A stretch of DNA of 64,000 nucleotides, taken from Caballeronia arvi. Its GTDB lineage: Bacteria > Pseudomonadota > Gammaproteobacteria > Burkholderiales > Burkholderiaceae. The stretch covers positions 1-64,000 of the forward strand of contig NZ_FCOM02000018.1 of NCBI RefSeq assembly GCF_001544695.2. Reading direction: 5' to 3'. Made by a program: the position numbers and the translations under genes. The notes beneath the pieces are model-generated. The model did not search any database. It was not told where the DNA came from and saw only the letters and a list, made by a program, of their open reading frames with translations. Shown here piece by piece: positions 16,438 to 24,764 of this stretch (positions within the stretch are counted from its first letter, which is position 1; every line of letters starts with the position of its first letter).

Positions 16438-17808
16438 ATGTCAAATGTCGCCGTTCCGATGGCCAGCACCGTCGTCGATTCCATTCTGTTTCGCGACGCC
16501 TTCGGCACCGCCAAAATGCGCGCGCTGTTTTCCGATCACGCGCTGATCCAACGCTATATCGACGTCGAGGTTGCCCTGGCGAAAGCGGAAGCGCGCGTCG
16601 GTGTGATTCCCACCGATGCAGCCGAAGTGATCGCGCGTGAGTCGACGATCGAACGCATCGACTTCGATCACATGCGCGAAGAAACCGATATCGTCGGCTA
16701 TCCGATCCTGCCGCTCGTGCATCAACTGGTCGAGATGTGCGGGGATGCGGGCCGCTACGTCCATTGGGGCGCGACGACGCAGGACATCATGGACACGGCG
16801 GTCGCGCTGCAAGTGCGCGACGCATTCGATTCGATCGATGGCGATATCCGCGAACTGCGCGCGATTCTCGCGGATCTGGCGAAGAAGCATCGCGATACGC
16901 CGATGGCCGGCCGTACGCACTTGCAGCAAGCCTTGCCGGTGACGTTCGGCTACAAGGTCGCGATCTGGCTCGCGATGTTCGATCGTCATCAGGAACGCCT
17001 CGCGCAGATGCGCGAACGTGTGGCCGTCGTCGAATTCGCGGGCGCAGCGGGCACGCTTGCATCGCTGGGCGACAAGGGCTTCGCGGTGCAGAAGGCGCTC
17101 GCCGAAGAACTGAAGCTCGGCGTGCCCGCAACGACATGGCACGTCGCCCGCGACGGCTTCGCCGAAGCTGTGAACCTGCTCGCGCTGATCACGGGCTCGC
17201 TCGGCAAGATCGCGCTCGACATCATGATCATGGCATCCACCGAGTTCGCGGAGGTCTACGAGCCATTCGTGAAAGGACGCGGCGCGAGCAGCACCATGCC
17301 GCAGAAGCGCAATCCCATTTCCAGCGAACTGATGCTCGCGGCGGCGAAGGCCGTGCGTCAGCACGCGGGCCTGATGATCGACGCGATGGTTCAGGACTTC
17401 GAGCGCGCCACCGGCCCGTGGCATGCCGAGTGGATCGCAATTCCCGAGAGCTTCATCCTCACCGCGGGCGCGCTGCATCAGGCGAAGTTCGCGCTCGGCG
17501 GCCTCATCGTCGATGAAGCGCGCATGAAGCATAACCTCGGCATCAGCAAGGGTTTGATCGTCGCGGAAGCGGTGATGATGAGCATGGCGCCCTACACCGG
17601 ACGTCAGCAGGCGCATGACATCGTGTACGACGCATGCCGCACGGTGAACGAGCACGGCGGCACGCTCGCGGAAGCGCTCGCTGCCCTGCCGGAAGTCACG
17701 CAGCACTTCGACCGCTCCGCCATCGACCGCATGACCGATCCCGCGAACTATCTCGGTCTCGCACCGCAGATGGTGGACCGGGCCATCGCGCTGTCGAGCG
17801 AAATCTGA
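16438..17808 (+). CDS. Class II lyase of the adenylosuccinate lyase / carboxymuconate cycloisomerase family
   Basis: This 456-residue protein is of the fumarase/aspartase superfamily. It shows the three conserved regions: HWGATTQDIMDTA (about 113-125), GRTHLQQALPVTFGYK (about 158-173) and the signature loop SSTMPQKRNPISSEL (about 282-296). Its size and motifs are closest to PcaB-type 3-carboxy-cis,cis-muconate cycloisomerase and adenylosuccinate lyase relatives. Typical purB or pca neighbours are absent. It is followed by a C4-dicarboxylate transporter and a fumarase, so a reaction that eliminates fumarate from a substituted succinate (for example an N-substituted aspartate) is the better guess. 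The ATG at 16438 lies 49 bases after the second operator. Confidence 0.8.
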   Translation: MSNVAVPMASTVVDSILFRDAFGTAKMRALFSDHALIQRYIDVEVALAKAEARVGVIPTDAAEVIARESTIERIDFDHMREETDIVGYPILPLVHQLVEMCGDAGRYVHWGATTQDIMDTAVALQVRDAFDSIDGDIRELRAILADLAKKHRDTPMAGRTHLQQALPVTFGYKVAIWLAMFDRHQERLAQMRERVAVVEFAGAAGTLASLGDKGFAVQKALAEELKLGVPATTWHVARDGFAEAVNLLALITGSLGKIALDIMIMASTEFAEVYEPFVKGRGASSTMPQKRNPISSELMLAAAKAVRQHAGLMIDAMVQDFERATGPWHAEWIAIPESFILTAGALHQAKFALGGLIVDEARMKHNLGISKGLIVAEAVMMSMAPYTGRQQAHDIVYDACRTVNEHGGTLAEALAALPEVTQHFDRSAIDRMTDPANYLGLAPQMVDRAIALSSEI

Positions 17809-17836
17809 ACATACGGGAATCATGGAGGAGCATGCG

Positions 17837-19252
17837 ATGCATAACGAACACGCATCACACGACGATGCAACCGTCGCAGTGACCAAGAAGCTGCCGTGGT
17901 ACCGCAAGCTCGGCATGCAGGTGCTGCTGGCGCTCGTCATCGGCATCGTGGTCGGCTTGTTGTTCCCGAAGTTCGGCGCGCAACTCAAGGTGCTCGGCGA
18001 TATCTTTCTCGCGCTCATCAAGGCAGGCGTCGCGCCGCTCGTGTTTCTCACGATCGTGCATGGCATCGCGTCGGCGGGCGATGTGAAGAGCGCGGGGCGC
18101 GTCGGCTGGCGCTCGATCGTCTACTTCGAAGTCGTCTCGACGATCGCGCTCGCATTCGGCCTGCTCGCGGGCAATCTGCTGCAGACGGGCAAAGCGATGA
18201 CGTCGGTGACGGTCGGCGCCGTGCCCGCGATGGCGACCAAAGCCGCACCGCAGGGCTTCACCGAGTTCGTCATGCATATCGTGCCGGACAACTTCATCGG
18301 GGCGTTTGCTAAGGGTGAGCTGCTGCAAGTCGTCGTGCTCGCGGTGATGGTCGGCATCGGCATTCTCGCGATTCCGGAGGGCCGCCGCGTGCGCATCAAC
18401 GAAGGGCTCGATCTCATCTCCGAGGTGCTGTTTTCGTTCATCAATCTCGTGATGAAACTCGCGCCCCTCGGCACGCTCGGCGCGATCGCCTTCTCGGTGG
18501 GAAGCAACGGCACGGCCGTGCTGATCGCGCTCGCGCAGCTCGTGTTGAGCTTCTATGCGGTGATCGTGCTGTTCATCGTCGTGGTGATGGGCGTGATCGC
18601 GAAGCTCGCAGGTTTCAGCCTGTGGCGCTTTCTGCGCTATATCAAGGACGAAATCTTCATCGTGCTCGGCACGGCTTCATCCGAAAGCGCCCTGCCGCGC
18701 CTTCTGATCAAGCTCGAACGGCTCGGCTGCGCGAAGCAGACCGTTGGTCTCGTGTTGCCGACCGGCTATGCGTTCAATCTCGACGGTACGTCGATCTTCA
18801 TGTCGATGGGCGTGATGTTCATCGCTCATGCGTATGGCGTGCCCATCACGCTGGATCATCAGATCGGCATATTGTTGCTGATGCTGCTGACGTCGAAGGG
18901 CGCTGCTACGGTATCGGGCGGCTCGTTCGTCGTATTTGCGGCAACGGTGACGTCGACCGGCATTCTCCCCGTCGAAGGCCTTGCGTTGATCTTCGGCGTG
19001 TACCGCTTCATGTCGATGGCGATCGCCACTTGCAATACCATTGGCAATAGCCTCGCGACGGTCGTGATCGCCAAGTGGTCGCGCACCTTCGATGAGACCA
19101 TCGCGGAGCGGCATCTTTATCCCGAGCGCTACCCCGACACCGCACGGGCCGACGAGAACCTCGCCGACGGCAATCTGCTGCCTGAAGATATGAACGATGC
19201 CAATCCGCATCCGCACGGCATTCCGCTCAAAGGCGCCCAAAACACGCCTTGA
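17837..19252 (+). CDS. dctA: C4-dicarboxylate:cation symporter, DctA-like
   Basis: About 471 residues with the DAACS-family architecture. A serine-rich loop ASSESALPRLLIKLERLG, GYAFNLDGTSIFMSMG in TM7, and LLTSKGAATVSGGSFVVFAA in the second re-entrant loop are all hallmarks of DctA/GltP transporters. It is an inner-membrane importer of succinate, fumarate, malate or related acids driven by protons or sodium. The start is the ATG at 17837 because GGAGGA lies 8 bases before it; an in-frame ATG at 17822 overlaps that site. It begins 28 bases after the lyase, in the same operon, and could import the lyase substrate rather than plain C4 acids. Confidence 0.9.
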   Translation: MHNEHASHDDATVAVTKKLPWYRKLGMQVLLALVIGIVVGLLFPKFGAQLKVLGDIFLALIKAGVAPLVFLTIVHGIASAGDVKSAGRVGWRSIVYFEVVSTIALAFGLLAGNLLQTGKAMTSVTVGAVPAMATKAAPQGFTEFVMHIVPDNFIGAFAKGELLQVVVLAVMVGIGILAIPEGRRVRINEGLDLISEVLFSFINLVMKLAPLGTLGAIAFSVGSNGTAVLIALAQLVLSFYAVIVLFIVVVMGVIAKLAGFSLWRFLRYIKDEIFIVLGTASSESALPRLLIKLERLGCAKQTVGLVLPTGYAFNLDGTSIFMSMGVMFIAHAYGVPITLDHQIGILLLMLLTSKGAATVSGGSFVVFAATVTSTGILPVEGLALIFGVYRFMSMAIATCNTIGNSLATVVIAKWSRTFDETIAERHLYPERYPDTARADENLADGNLLPEDMNDANPHPHGIPLKGAQNTP

Positions 19253-19302
19253 TTCGAATGTCAGGTCGCACTCCAATCAATCTTTGAGGCGGGTTACGCG
19301 CT

Positions 19303-20700
19303 ATGAGCACACCATCGCGAATCGAGCATGACGCATTCGGTCCCGTCGAGATTCCGTCGGATCGATACTGGGGCGCACAGACGCAGCGCGCGCTCGGTCT
19401 CTTCGAAATCGGTGAAGAGCGCTTCCCGACTGTCCTGATACGCGCATTCGGCTTGCAGAAGCTCGCCGCCGCACGCGCCAACGCGCAGTGCGGCGAGCTG
19501 GCGCCGGAGCTTGCCACGGCGATCGAGAAGGCCGCGATCGAGCTGCACGAGGGACGATGGGACGACCACTTTCCTCTGACGATCTGGCAGACGGGGTCCG
19601 GTACGCAGACCAACATGAACGCCAACGAGGTCATTGCGAACCGCGCGAACGAGTTGCTCGGACAGCCGCTCGGGACGAAGACGCCGGTGCATCCCAACGA
19701 TCACGTCAACCGGTCGCAATCGTCAAACGACAGCTTTCCCACGGTGATGCACGTGGCAGCCGCAATCGAGGTGAACGGACGTTTGCGGCCGGCGCTCGAT
19801 GAACTCCGCGCAGCGCTTGCGGAGCGCAGCCAAGCCTTCGCCGATATCGTGAAAGTCGCCCGCACGCATCTGATGGACGCCGTGCCGATGACGATGGGGC
19901 AAACGTTCGGCACCTTCGAGCGTCAACTGTCGAATGCGCTGGCCCGCATCGACGATGCGTTGCCCCGGCTCCTGATCCTGCCTCAAGGCGGCACCGCTGC
20001 CGGCACGGGACTGAACGCTCCGAAAGGCTTCGACGCATTCTTCTGTGCGACGCTCGCGGAGGCTAGCGGCTTATCGTTCGTCCCAAGCCCCCATAAGTTC
20101 GAAGGCATGGCGGCACACGACGCCCTGGTGGAACTGTCGGGCGCATTGAACACGATCGCGACCTCGCTGCTGAAAATCGCGAACGACATACGGCTGCTTG
20201 CGTCCGGTCCTCGCTGCGGGCTCGGCGAATTGCTGATTCCCGAAGACGGACTGACTTCTTCGATCATGCCGGGCAAACGCAACCCGACGATTGCCGAAGT
20301 TCTCGTGCAGGCGTGTTTCCAGGTCATCGGCAATCACCAGACAATCACCATCGCCAACGCATCCGGCAACTTCGAGCTGAACGTCGCGAAACCCGTGCTC
20401 GTCTACAACCTGCTGCAGTCGTTGCGCGTTCTCGCCGATTCCGCCAGCGTCTTTGCGAAGCGCTGTGTCTGCGGCATCGATGTGGATCGCGAACAACTCG
20501 CGACGAACGTCGATCGCTCACTGCTCGCTATCACCGCCCTCAATCCGATACTCGGCTACGACCGCGTCGCGCAGATCACGGCAAAGGCGTTGCGCGATCG
20601 TGTCACGCCACGCGCGGCAGCGATTGCGCTCGGGTTTCTCGACGGCGATGAATACGACCGGCTGGTCGACCCCGCCGTACTCGCCGCGGGTAAAACCTGA
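19303..20700 (+). CDS. fumC: Class II fumarate hydratase
   Basis: This 465-residue class II fumarase interconverts fumarate and L-malate without an iron-sulfur cluster. Active-site regions are well kept: WQTGSGTQTNMNANEVIANR (about 97-116), HPNDHVNRSQSSNDSFPT (about 129-146) and ARTHLMDAVPMTMGQ (about 186-200). GGTAAGTGLN is also present. The mobile signature loop reads TSSIMPGKRNPT where classical FumC has GSSIMPGKVNPT, so two positions differ and relaxed specificity is possible. It lies 50 bases after dctA and ends just before a strong hairpin. Its place behind a lyase and a dicarboxylate carrier fits disposal of released fumarate into the TCA cycle. Confidence 0.85.
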   Translation: MSTPSRIEHDAFGPVEIPSDRYWGAQTQRALGLFEIGEERFPTVLIRAFGLQKLAAARANAQCGELAPELATAIEKAAIELHEGRWDDHFPLTIWQTGSGTQTNMNANEVIANRANELLGQPLGTKTPVHPNDHVNRSQSSNDSFPTVMHVAAAIEVNGRLRPALDELRAALAERSQAFADIVKVARTHLMDAVPMTMGQTFGTFERQLSNALARIDDALPRLLILPQGGTAAGTGLNAPKGFDAFFCATLAEASGLSFVPSPHKFEGMAAHDALVELSGALNTIATSLLKIANDIRLLASGPRCGLGELLIPEDGLTSSIMPGKRNPTIAEVLVQACFQVIGNHQTITIANASGNFELNVAKPVLVYNLLQSLRVLADSASVFAKRCVCGIDVDREQLATNVDRSLLAITALNPILGYDRVAQITAKALRDRVTPRAAAIALGFLDGDEYDRLVDPAVLAAGKT

Positions 20701-20709
20701 AAGCAAAAA

Positions 20710-20741
20710 CGCCGCGCGCTCCTGTGAACGCGCGGCGCTTG
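20710..20741 (+). terminator. Terminator after fumC
   Basis: A perfect 9-bp stem CGCCGCGCG / CGCGCGGCG with a 10-base loop starts 10 bases after the fumC stop and is followed by TTGTTTT. Upstream AAAAAC makes it usable also for the convergent receptor gene on the other strand. Confidence 0.8.
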
Positions 20742-20765
20742 TTTTGTGCCAGTGGCGAGGACCGC

Positions 20766-22973
20766 TCAGAAATCCGTCGTCATCGACAACAGCAGCGTGC
20801 GCGGCGCGCCCTGCGTCAGATAACCGCCGATCGTCGACGACCAGTACGACTTGTTCGCCACGTTCAGCACGCTCGCGCGGAACGTCGTCGGCTTGCCGAA
20901 CAGCACGGTCGCATAGCGCGCGCCGAGGTCGAAGCGGTCCCATGCGGGAATCGCGAGCGTGTTGGTCACGTTCAGATACTGCGAGCCCGTGTGGATCCAG
21001 CGCGCGGTCAGCGTGAGGCCGGTGAGCACCGGCACGTCGTATTCTGCGTTGACGTTGAACATCATCGTCGGCACGCCGATGGGCTTGTTGCCGTCGGTCG
21101 CGCCGCTGCCGGTGTCTTCCTGCGTCGCGTGCAGGTAGGTCGCACCCGCGATCAGGCGTACGCCCTTCATCGGCTCGCCGTAAATCGACGCCTCCAGCCC
21201 GCGATGCTTCTGCGTCCCGTCCGCGACGAAGACGTTCGCACTGTTCACGAACGTGAGCGGCCGCTCGATCTGGAACGCCGCGAACGACGCGCCGTACTGG
21301 CCGTTGTCGTACTTCGCGCCGACTTCCCATTGCTTCGACTTCGCCGGCGGCAGTTGATCGCCGAAGTTCACCGCGGTATTGGGCGCGGCATCGCCGATCG
21401 TCAGCGCTTCGCTGCGGTTCGCGAACAGCGCGACGTTTTGCGTCGGCCGGACGACGAGACCGAACACCGGCGTCGTGATCGAATCGTTGTAGTTGCGCGT
21501 CTGTGCGCCGGTGTACGCGTAAGTGTTCGACAGCAACTCCTGATGGCGCGCGCCAATGGTGAACAGCACGCGGTCGTTCAGGAAGCCGAGCGTGTCGGAC
21601 ACGGCGATGCTGCGCATCAGATTCAATGCCGTCGTCTGCGGGTCGGCCAGATTGCCGCCCGTCAGGATCGTCGGCGGATACGGCACTTGCGGCGTGTCGT
21701 AGAGGCTCGTCGGGAACGAACTGCTGAACGTGAACGCCGACATCGAATCGACCCGCACGATCGATGCGCCTGCCGTCACGAAATGCGACACCGGCCCGGT
21801 GTTGAAGTGGCCGCGCACGCCCGCTTCCGCCGACGTGCCGTCTTCCTTGTGCGGCACGCCCAGGCGCGTCGCGGTGGTCGAGCCGTTCGCCTGAATGCTC
21901 GGCGACGAGTATTCGCCCTGCTCGTCGGTATGACGTATGCCGCCCGTCACGTAGGCCGTCCAGCCGGGCAGGAAATCGTACTCGGCGCGCAGGATGCCGA
22001 CCGTGTCCTCGATCGAGCTGAAGCTCCACGTCTGCGCGTAGTTGTACGTGGCCGCCGGCGGACCGGGGATGAAGTTCGCGAAGTCGTTGACGGTCGGGCG
22101 GCCGCCGTTGATGCGCTGGCGCTGATACAGGAAATCGCCGTAGAGACGCAGCTTGTCGCCGCGCCAGTCGAGCGAAACGGCCGTCGTGTTGTCGCGGCGG
22201 TGTTCGCCGTCGATGCTCGTTTCGCCGTCGTGATTCGCCTGATTCACGCGGATGCCGAACTGCCCTTCGCTGCCGAAGCGCCGGCCGATATCGATATGCG
22301 CGCCGATCTCGCCCGATGCCGTGCCGTCGAGCGTCACGCGCGTGAGCGGCTTGTCGTCGGCGCGCTTCAGTTGCAGGTTGATGCCGCCGCCCACCGCCGA
22401 GCCATTCGGCGACGCGCCGTTCAGGAACGCATTCGCGCCCTTGAACACGTCGACGCGCGCGAGCGCATCCGTCGCGACGAGCTGGCGCGGCGTGATGCCG
22501 TACAGCCCGTTCAGCGAAATATCGTCACCTTGCAGCTCGAAGCCGCGAATCACGTACGTTTCCGAGAAATTGCCGAAACCATACGCAGTACGAACGGACG
22601 GATCGTTGGCCAGCACATCGGCGATGGTGCGCGCCTGCTGATCTTCGATCAGCTTCGACGTGTAGGTCGTCATGCTGAACGGCACGTCGAGCATGTTCTG
22701 CTGGCCGAGCACGCCGAAATCCGCGCCGCGGGCGACCTGCCCGCCCGCGAACGTCGGCGCGAGATCACCGGGAAGCGGTTCCTTCGATGCCTGAACCTTG
22801 ACGGCCGGCAACGCGCTGTCCTGCGGCGCGGTGGCGTTGCTATCGGCGGTGTCGGCCGATTGCGCGTGCGCCGACAGGGAAAAGACCATCGCGACAGCGG
22901 CGACGATGACGGCGCGATGAGACAGCGCCCGGACAGGCGCAGCCTGCGGGAAAGACGAACGTAAAGCGGACAT
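20766..22973 (-). CDS. TonB-dependent siderophore receptor
   Basis: About 735 residues from the ATG at 22973, beginning with a long signal peptide (hydrophobic core VIVAAVAMVFSLSAHAQ). A TonB-box-like stretch LPAVKVQA follows. The plug domain has QARTIADVLANDPSVRTAYG, ETYVIRGFELQGDDISLNGL and RVDVFKGANAFLNG. There is a 22-strand barrel and a terminal Phe (LLLSMTTDF). No N-terminal STN signalling domain is present, so it is a plain transporter. It imports a ferric siderophore through the outer membrane using TonB energy; the siderophore is not identifiable. A Fur-like box lies about 140-160 bp upstream and the PepSY gene precedes it on the same strand, forming an iron-uptake pair. Confidence 0.92.
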   Translation of the reverse strand: MSALRSSFPQAAPVRALSHRAVIVAAVAMVFSLSAHAQSADTADSNATAPQDSALPAVKVQASKEPLPGDLAPTFAGGQVARGADFGVLGQQNMLDVPFSMTTYTSKLIEDQQARTIADVLANDPSVRTAYGFGNFSETYVIRGFELQGDDISLNGLYGITPRQLVATDALARVDVFKGANAFLNGASPNGSAVGGGINLQLKRADDKPLTRVTLDGTASGEIGAHIDIGRRFGSEGQFGIRVNQANHDGETSIDGEHRRDNTTAVSLDWRGDKLRLYGDFLYQRQRINGGRPTVNDFANFIPGPPAATYNYAQTWSFSSIEDTVGILRAEYDFLPGWTAYVTGGIRHTDEQGEYSSPSIQANGSTTATRLGVPHKEDGTSAEAGVRGHFNTGPVSHFVTAGASIVRVDSMSAFTFSSSFPTSLYDTPQVPYPPTILTGGNLADPQTTALNLMRSIAVSDTLGFLNDRVLFTIGARHQELLSNTYAYTGAQTRNYNDSITTPVFGLVVRPTQNVALFANRSEALTIGDAAPNTAVNFGDQLPPAKSKQWEVGAKYDNGQYGASFAAFQIERPLTFVNSANVFVADGTQKHRGLEASIYGEPMKGVRLIAGATYLHATQEDTGSGATDGNKPIGVPTMMFNVNAEYDVPVLTGLTLTARWIHTGSQYLNVTNTLAIPAWDRFDLGARYATVLFGKPTTFRASVLNVANKSYWSSTIGGYLTQGAPRTLLLSMTTDF

Positions 22974-23114
22974 GGATGCGGAAACTACGATGTTGGTCGA
23001 TCTTCCGTCCCGGGGCGCGAATGGAATCCGGGCGGCATTGTTCTGAGTCGCGTCACCGTGCGCAAGGAGCGACGTGGTGACGGGCAAGACTGAGTTATGC
23101 GCGGATTATAGGTG

Positions 23115-23133
23115 AATAAGAGTCGTTATCATT
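23115..23133. promoter_or_regulatory. Fur-like box upstream of the siderophore receptor
   Basis: The 19-bp stretch on the plus strand, AATAAGAGTCGTTATCATT, matches 15 of 19 positions with the perfect palindromic Fur box at 27391-27409. It sits in the 259-bp gap between the PepSY stop and the receptor start, consistent with iron repression of the receptor. Confidence 0.6.
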
Positions 23134-23232
23134 CAAGAATCGAAAGAATTTGCACGAACGCAACATCCCACCCGCGTCGGGCGTTCTTGTCGAGCTTTAT
23201 TCGAGCATGGGCGCGGCTTTCGACTGATTCGC

Positions 23233-24456
23233 TCAGGATGTGAGCGAGCCTCCGCAGGCCGCGCGGGCGCTCGCAGCCGCCGCAGAATGACGACGCGCCG
23301 CGCGCTTTCTGAACCAGATGATGAGACCGGTGGCGCTCAATACCGCGACGGCGATGCCCACCGCGCTCACGAGAATCCGCCCGCCCAGGCCGACGATGCG
23401 CCCCGAATGCAGCGGAAATTGCGCCTGCATGAAGATGTCGCCGGCCGAGCCGCGGCCTGGAATGTTCGAGCCCGCGAGCGCGCCCGTCTGGCCGTTGTAG
23501 TAGAGCCAGGCGTTGCCGAGACCCATGTCGCCGTGATCGTTGCCGGGCGCGAAGAAGCCGACGCCGTAGGCCTTGAACATCGGCGCGTAGTAGAGCGCGC
23601 CCATCGGCTCGGTGAGCTTTTGGCGCTGCGCGTCGCGGGCGGCGGCGGCGAGAATCTGTTCGCGCGTGGCGAGCGGCTTGCCCGGCGGGCCGGCGCGGAC
23701 GAGTTCCGGGTTGTCGAGGAACGACGGCGAGAGCTTCGAGAACATCGACACGACCGGGCGCATCACGGGCTCGGCGAGATTCATCGAGATCGATGTGAGC
23801 GCCATCACGAGCAAGAGACCCCAGATCCACACGCCGCCCGAGCGATGCAGGTCGAACGTGAGCGCGTAGCCGCCGCGCCTGACGCGGAACGCGAACGACT
23901 TGCGCCACGCCTTCACGCTCGGAAACGACAGGATCAGCGCGATGCCGCTATCGAGGAACCACATGATTCCGACGATGCCGATCAGCCATGTGCCGACATC
24001 GAAGCCGCCGACGATCGGCAGATGCAGCGTGTAATGCAGCTTGTAGAGGAACGGCATGAGGTCGATGCGCGCGAGTGAGAACGCGCCCCACATGCGTTGT
24101 GCCTGAACCTGCCCCGTCGCCGGATCGACGGCGATCTGGTTGTACGGCACGTCATAGGGCGCATTCGTCGCCGGATTCGCGCGCGGCATGATCATCATCT
24201 GCGCGGTATGCCCCGGCTCGAAGCCGAGCGGCATATACGTCACTTCGACGCGCGGATCGGCGGCCTCGACGCGGCGCGCGAGTTCGAGCGGCGGCAGCGG
24301 GGGGCCGTCAGTGCGCGCGTGAAAGAACGCCGGATTGAGGATCTCGTCGATCTCGTGATCCCACGCGATGATCGCGCCAGTGAGACCCGAGACGAACAGA
24401 AAGAGCGCGGTCGCGACGCCGAGCCATCGATGCAGGCGAACCAGCACCGGCCTCAT
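23233..24456 (-). CDS. PepSY-associated TM-helix membrane protein (iron-related)
   Basis: This 407-residue inner-membrane protein starts with MRPVLVRLHRWLGVATALFL, the typical first helix of the PepSY_TM family with a conserved His, then GLTGAIIAWDHEIDEILNP. Helices around residues 150-205 and near the C-terminus (LVSAVGIAVAVLSATGLIIW followed by FRKRAARR) complete the pattern. Relatives such as FpvG and PiuB sit beside ferric-siderophore receptors and are thought to reduce or release iron in the periplasm, with the conserved His residues perhaps binding heme. It precedes the TonB receptor on the same strand. A Fur-like dyad lies about 60-80 bp upstream of its start. Confidence 0.85.
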   Translation of the reverse strand: MRPVLVRLHRWLGVATALFLFVSGLTGAIIAWDHEIDEILNPAFFHARTDGPPLPPLELARRVEAADPRVEVTYMPLGFEPGHTAQMMIMPRANPATNAPYDVPYNQIAVDPATGQVQAQRMWGAFSLARIDLMPFLYKLHYTLHLPIVGGFDVGTWLIGIVGIMWFLDSGIALILSFPSVKAWRKSFAFRVRRGGYALTFDLHRSGGVWIWGLLLVMALTSISMNLAEPVMRPVVSMFSKLSPSFLDNPELVRAGPPGKPLATREQILAAAARDAQRQKLTEPMGALYYAPMFKAYGVGFFAPGNDHGDMGLGNAWLYYNGQTGALAGSNIPGRGSAGDIFMQAQFPLHSGRIVGLGGRILVSAVGIAVAVLSATGLIIWFRKRAARRHSAAAASARAACGGSLTS

Positions 24457-24516
24457 GCCCGCAAATTTCCGAAGCAGCCGCCGTGCGCAAACGTAATCAT
24501 CGTTTCGATGTTATGT

Positions 24517-24537
24517 AAATAGGAATTGTTCGCATTT
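24517..24537. promoter_or_regulatory. Fur-like dyad upstream of the PepSY gene
   Basis: AAAT-AG-GAA, three bases, then TTC-GC-ATTT form a dyad whose conserved half-site bases pair exactly, the pattern of betaproteobacterial Fur boxes. It is located 61 bp upstream of the PepSY start on the minus strand. It also lies 228 bp before the sterol-desaturase-family gene on the plus strand, so it might touch either promoter. Confidence 0.5.
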
Positions 24538-24634
24538 TATCGATGTTGATCGCGTTATACAAGGTTTTCGTAAGGCGCTTACCCTTCGCGCGAAACAGAC
24601 GCCGCCGACACACTTCGACATAACTCGCCCGAAA

Positions 24635-24668
24635 CGCCCGTCCCTTGTGCGACAAGGCTTTGCGGGCG
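24635..24668. other. Nested hairpin in the 24457-24764 intergenic region
   Basis: An outer pair CGCCCG (24635-24640) / CGGGCG (24663-24668) encloses an inner perfect pair CCTTGT / ACAAGG with a 3-base loop. There is no T-run, so it is not an obvious terminator. It lies about 95 bp before the sterol-desaturase-family start, within possible leader RNA. The rest of this 308-base gap holds the Fur-like dyad; nothing else was recognised. Confidence 0.4.
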
Positions 24669-24764
24669 GGCCATGACATTCCATGAAATAGTTTGTGCGT
24701 GGTTTTTAACCAGGCCGATCGCCACAATGGGTTCATTCGCAACCACCCACCAAGGCGAACAAAC

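Noticed and set aside
16438..17808. Calling the lyase gene pcaB or purB
   Set aside because: The family match is clear, but no protocatechuate or purine genes are adjacent and the operon context favours a fumarate-releasing reaction, so no symbol was given.
20724..22964. A 746-codon plus-strand frame opposite the TonB receptor
   Set aside because: Shadow of the receptor gene; Arg-rich composition, no start signal and it crosses the terminator.
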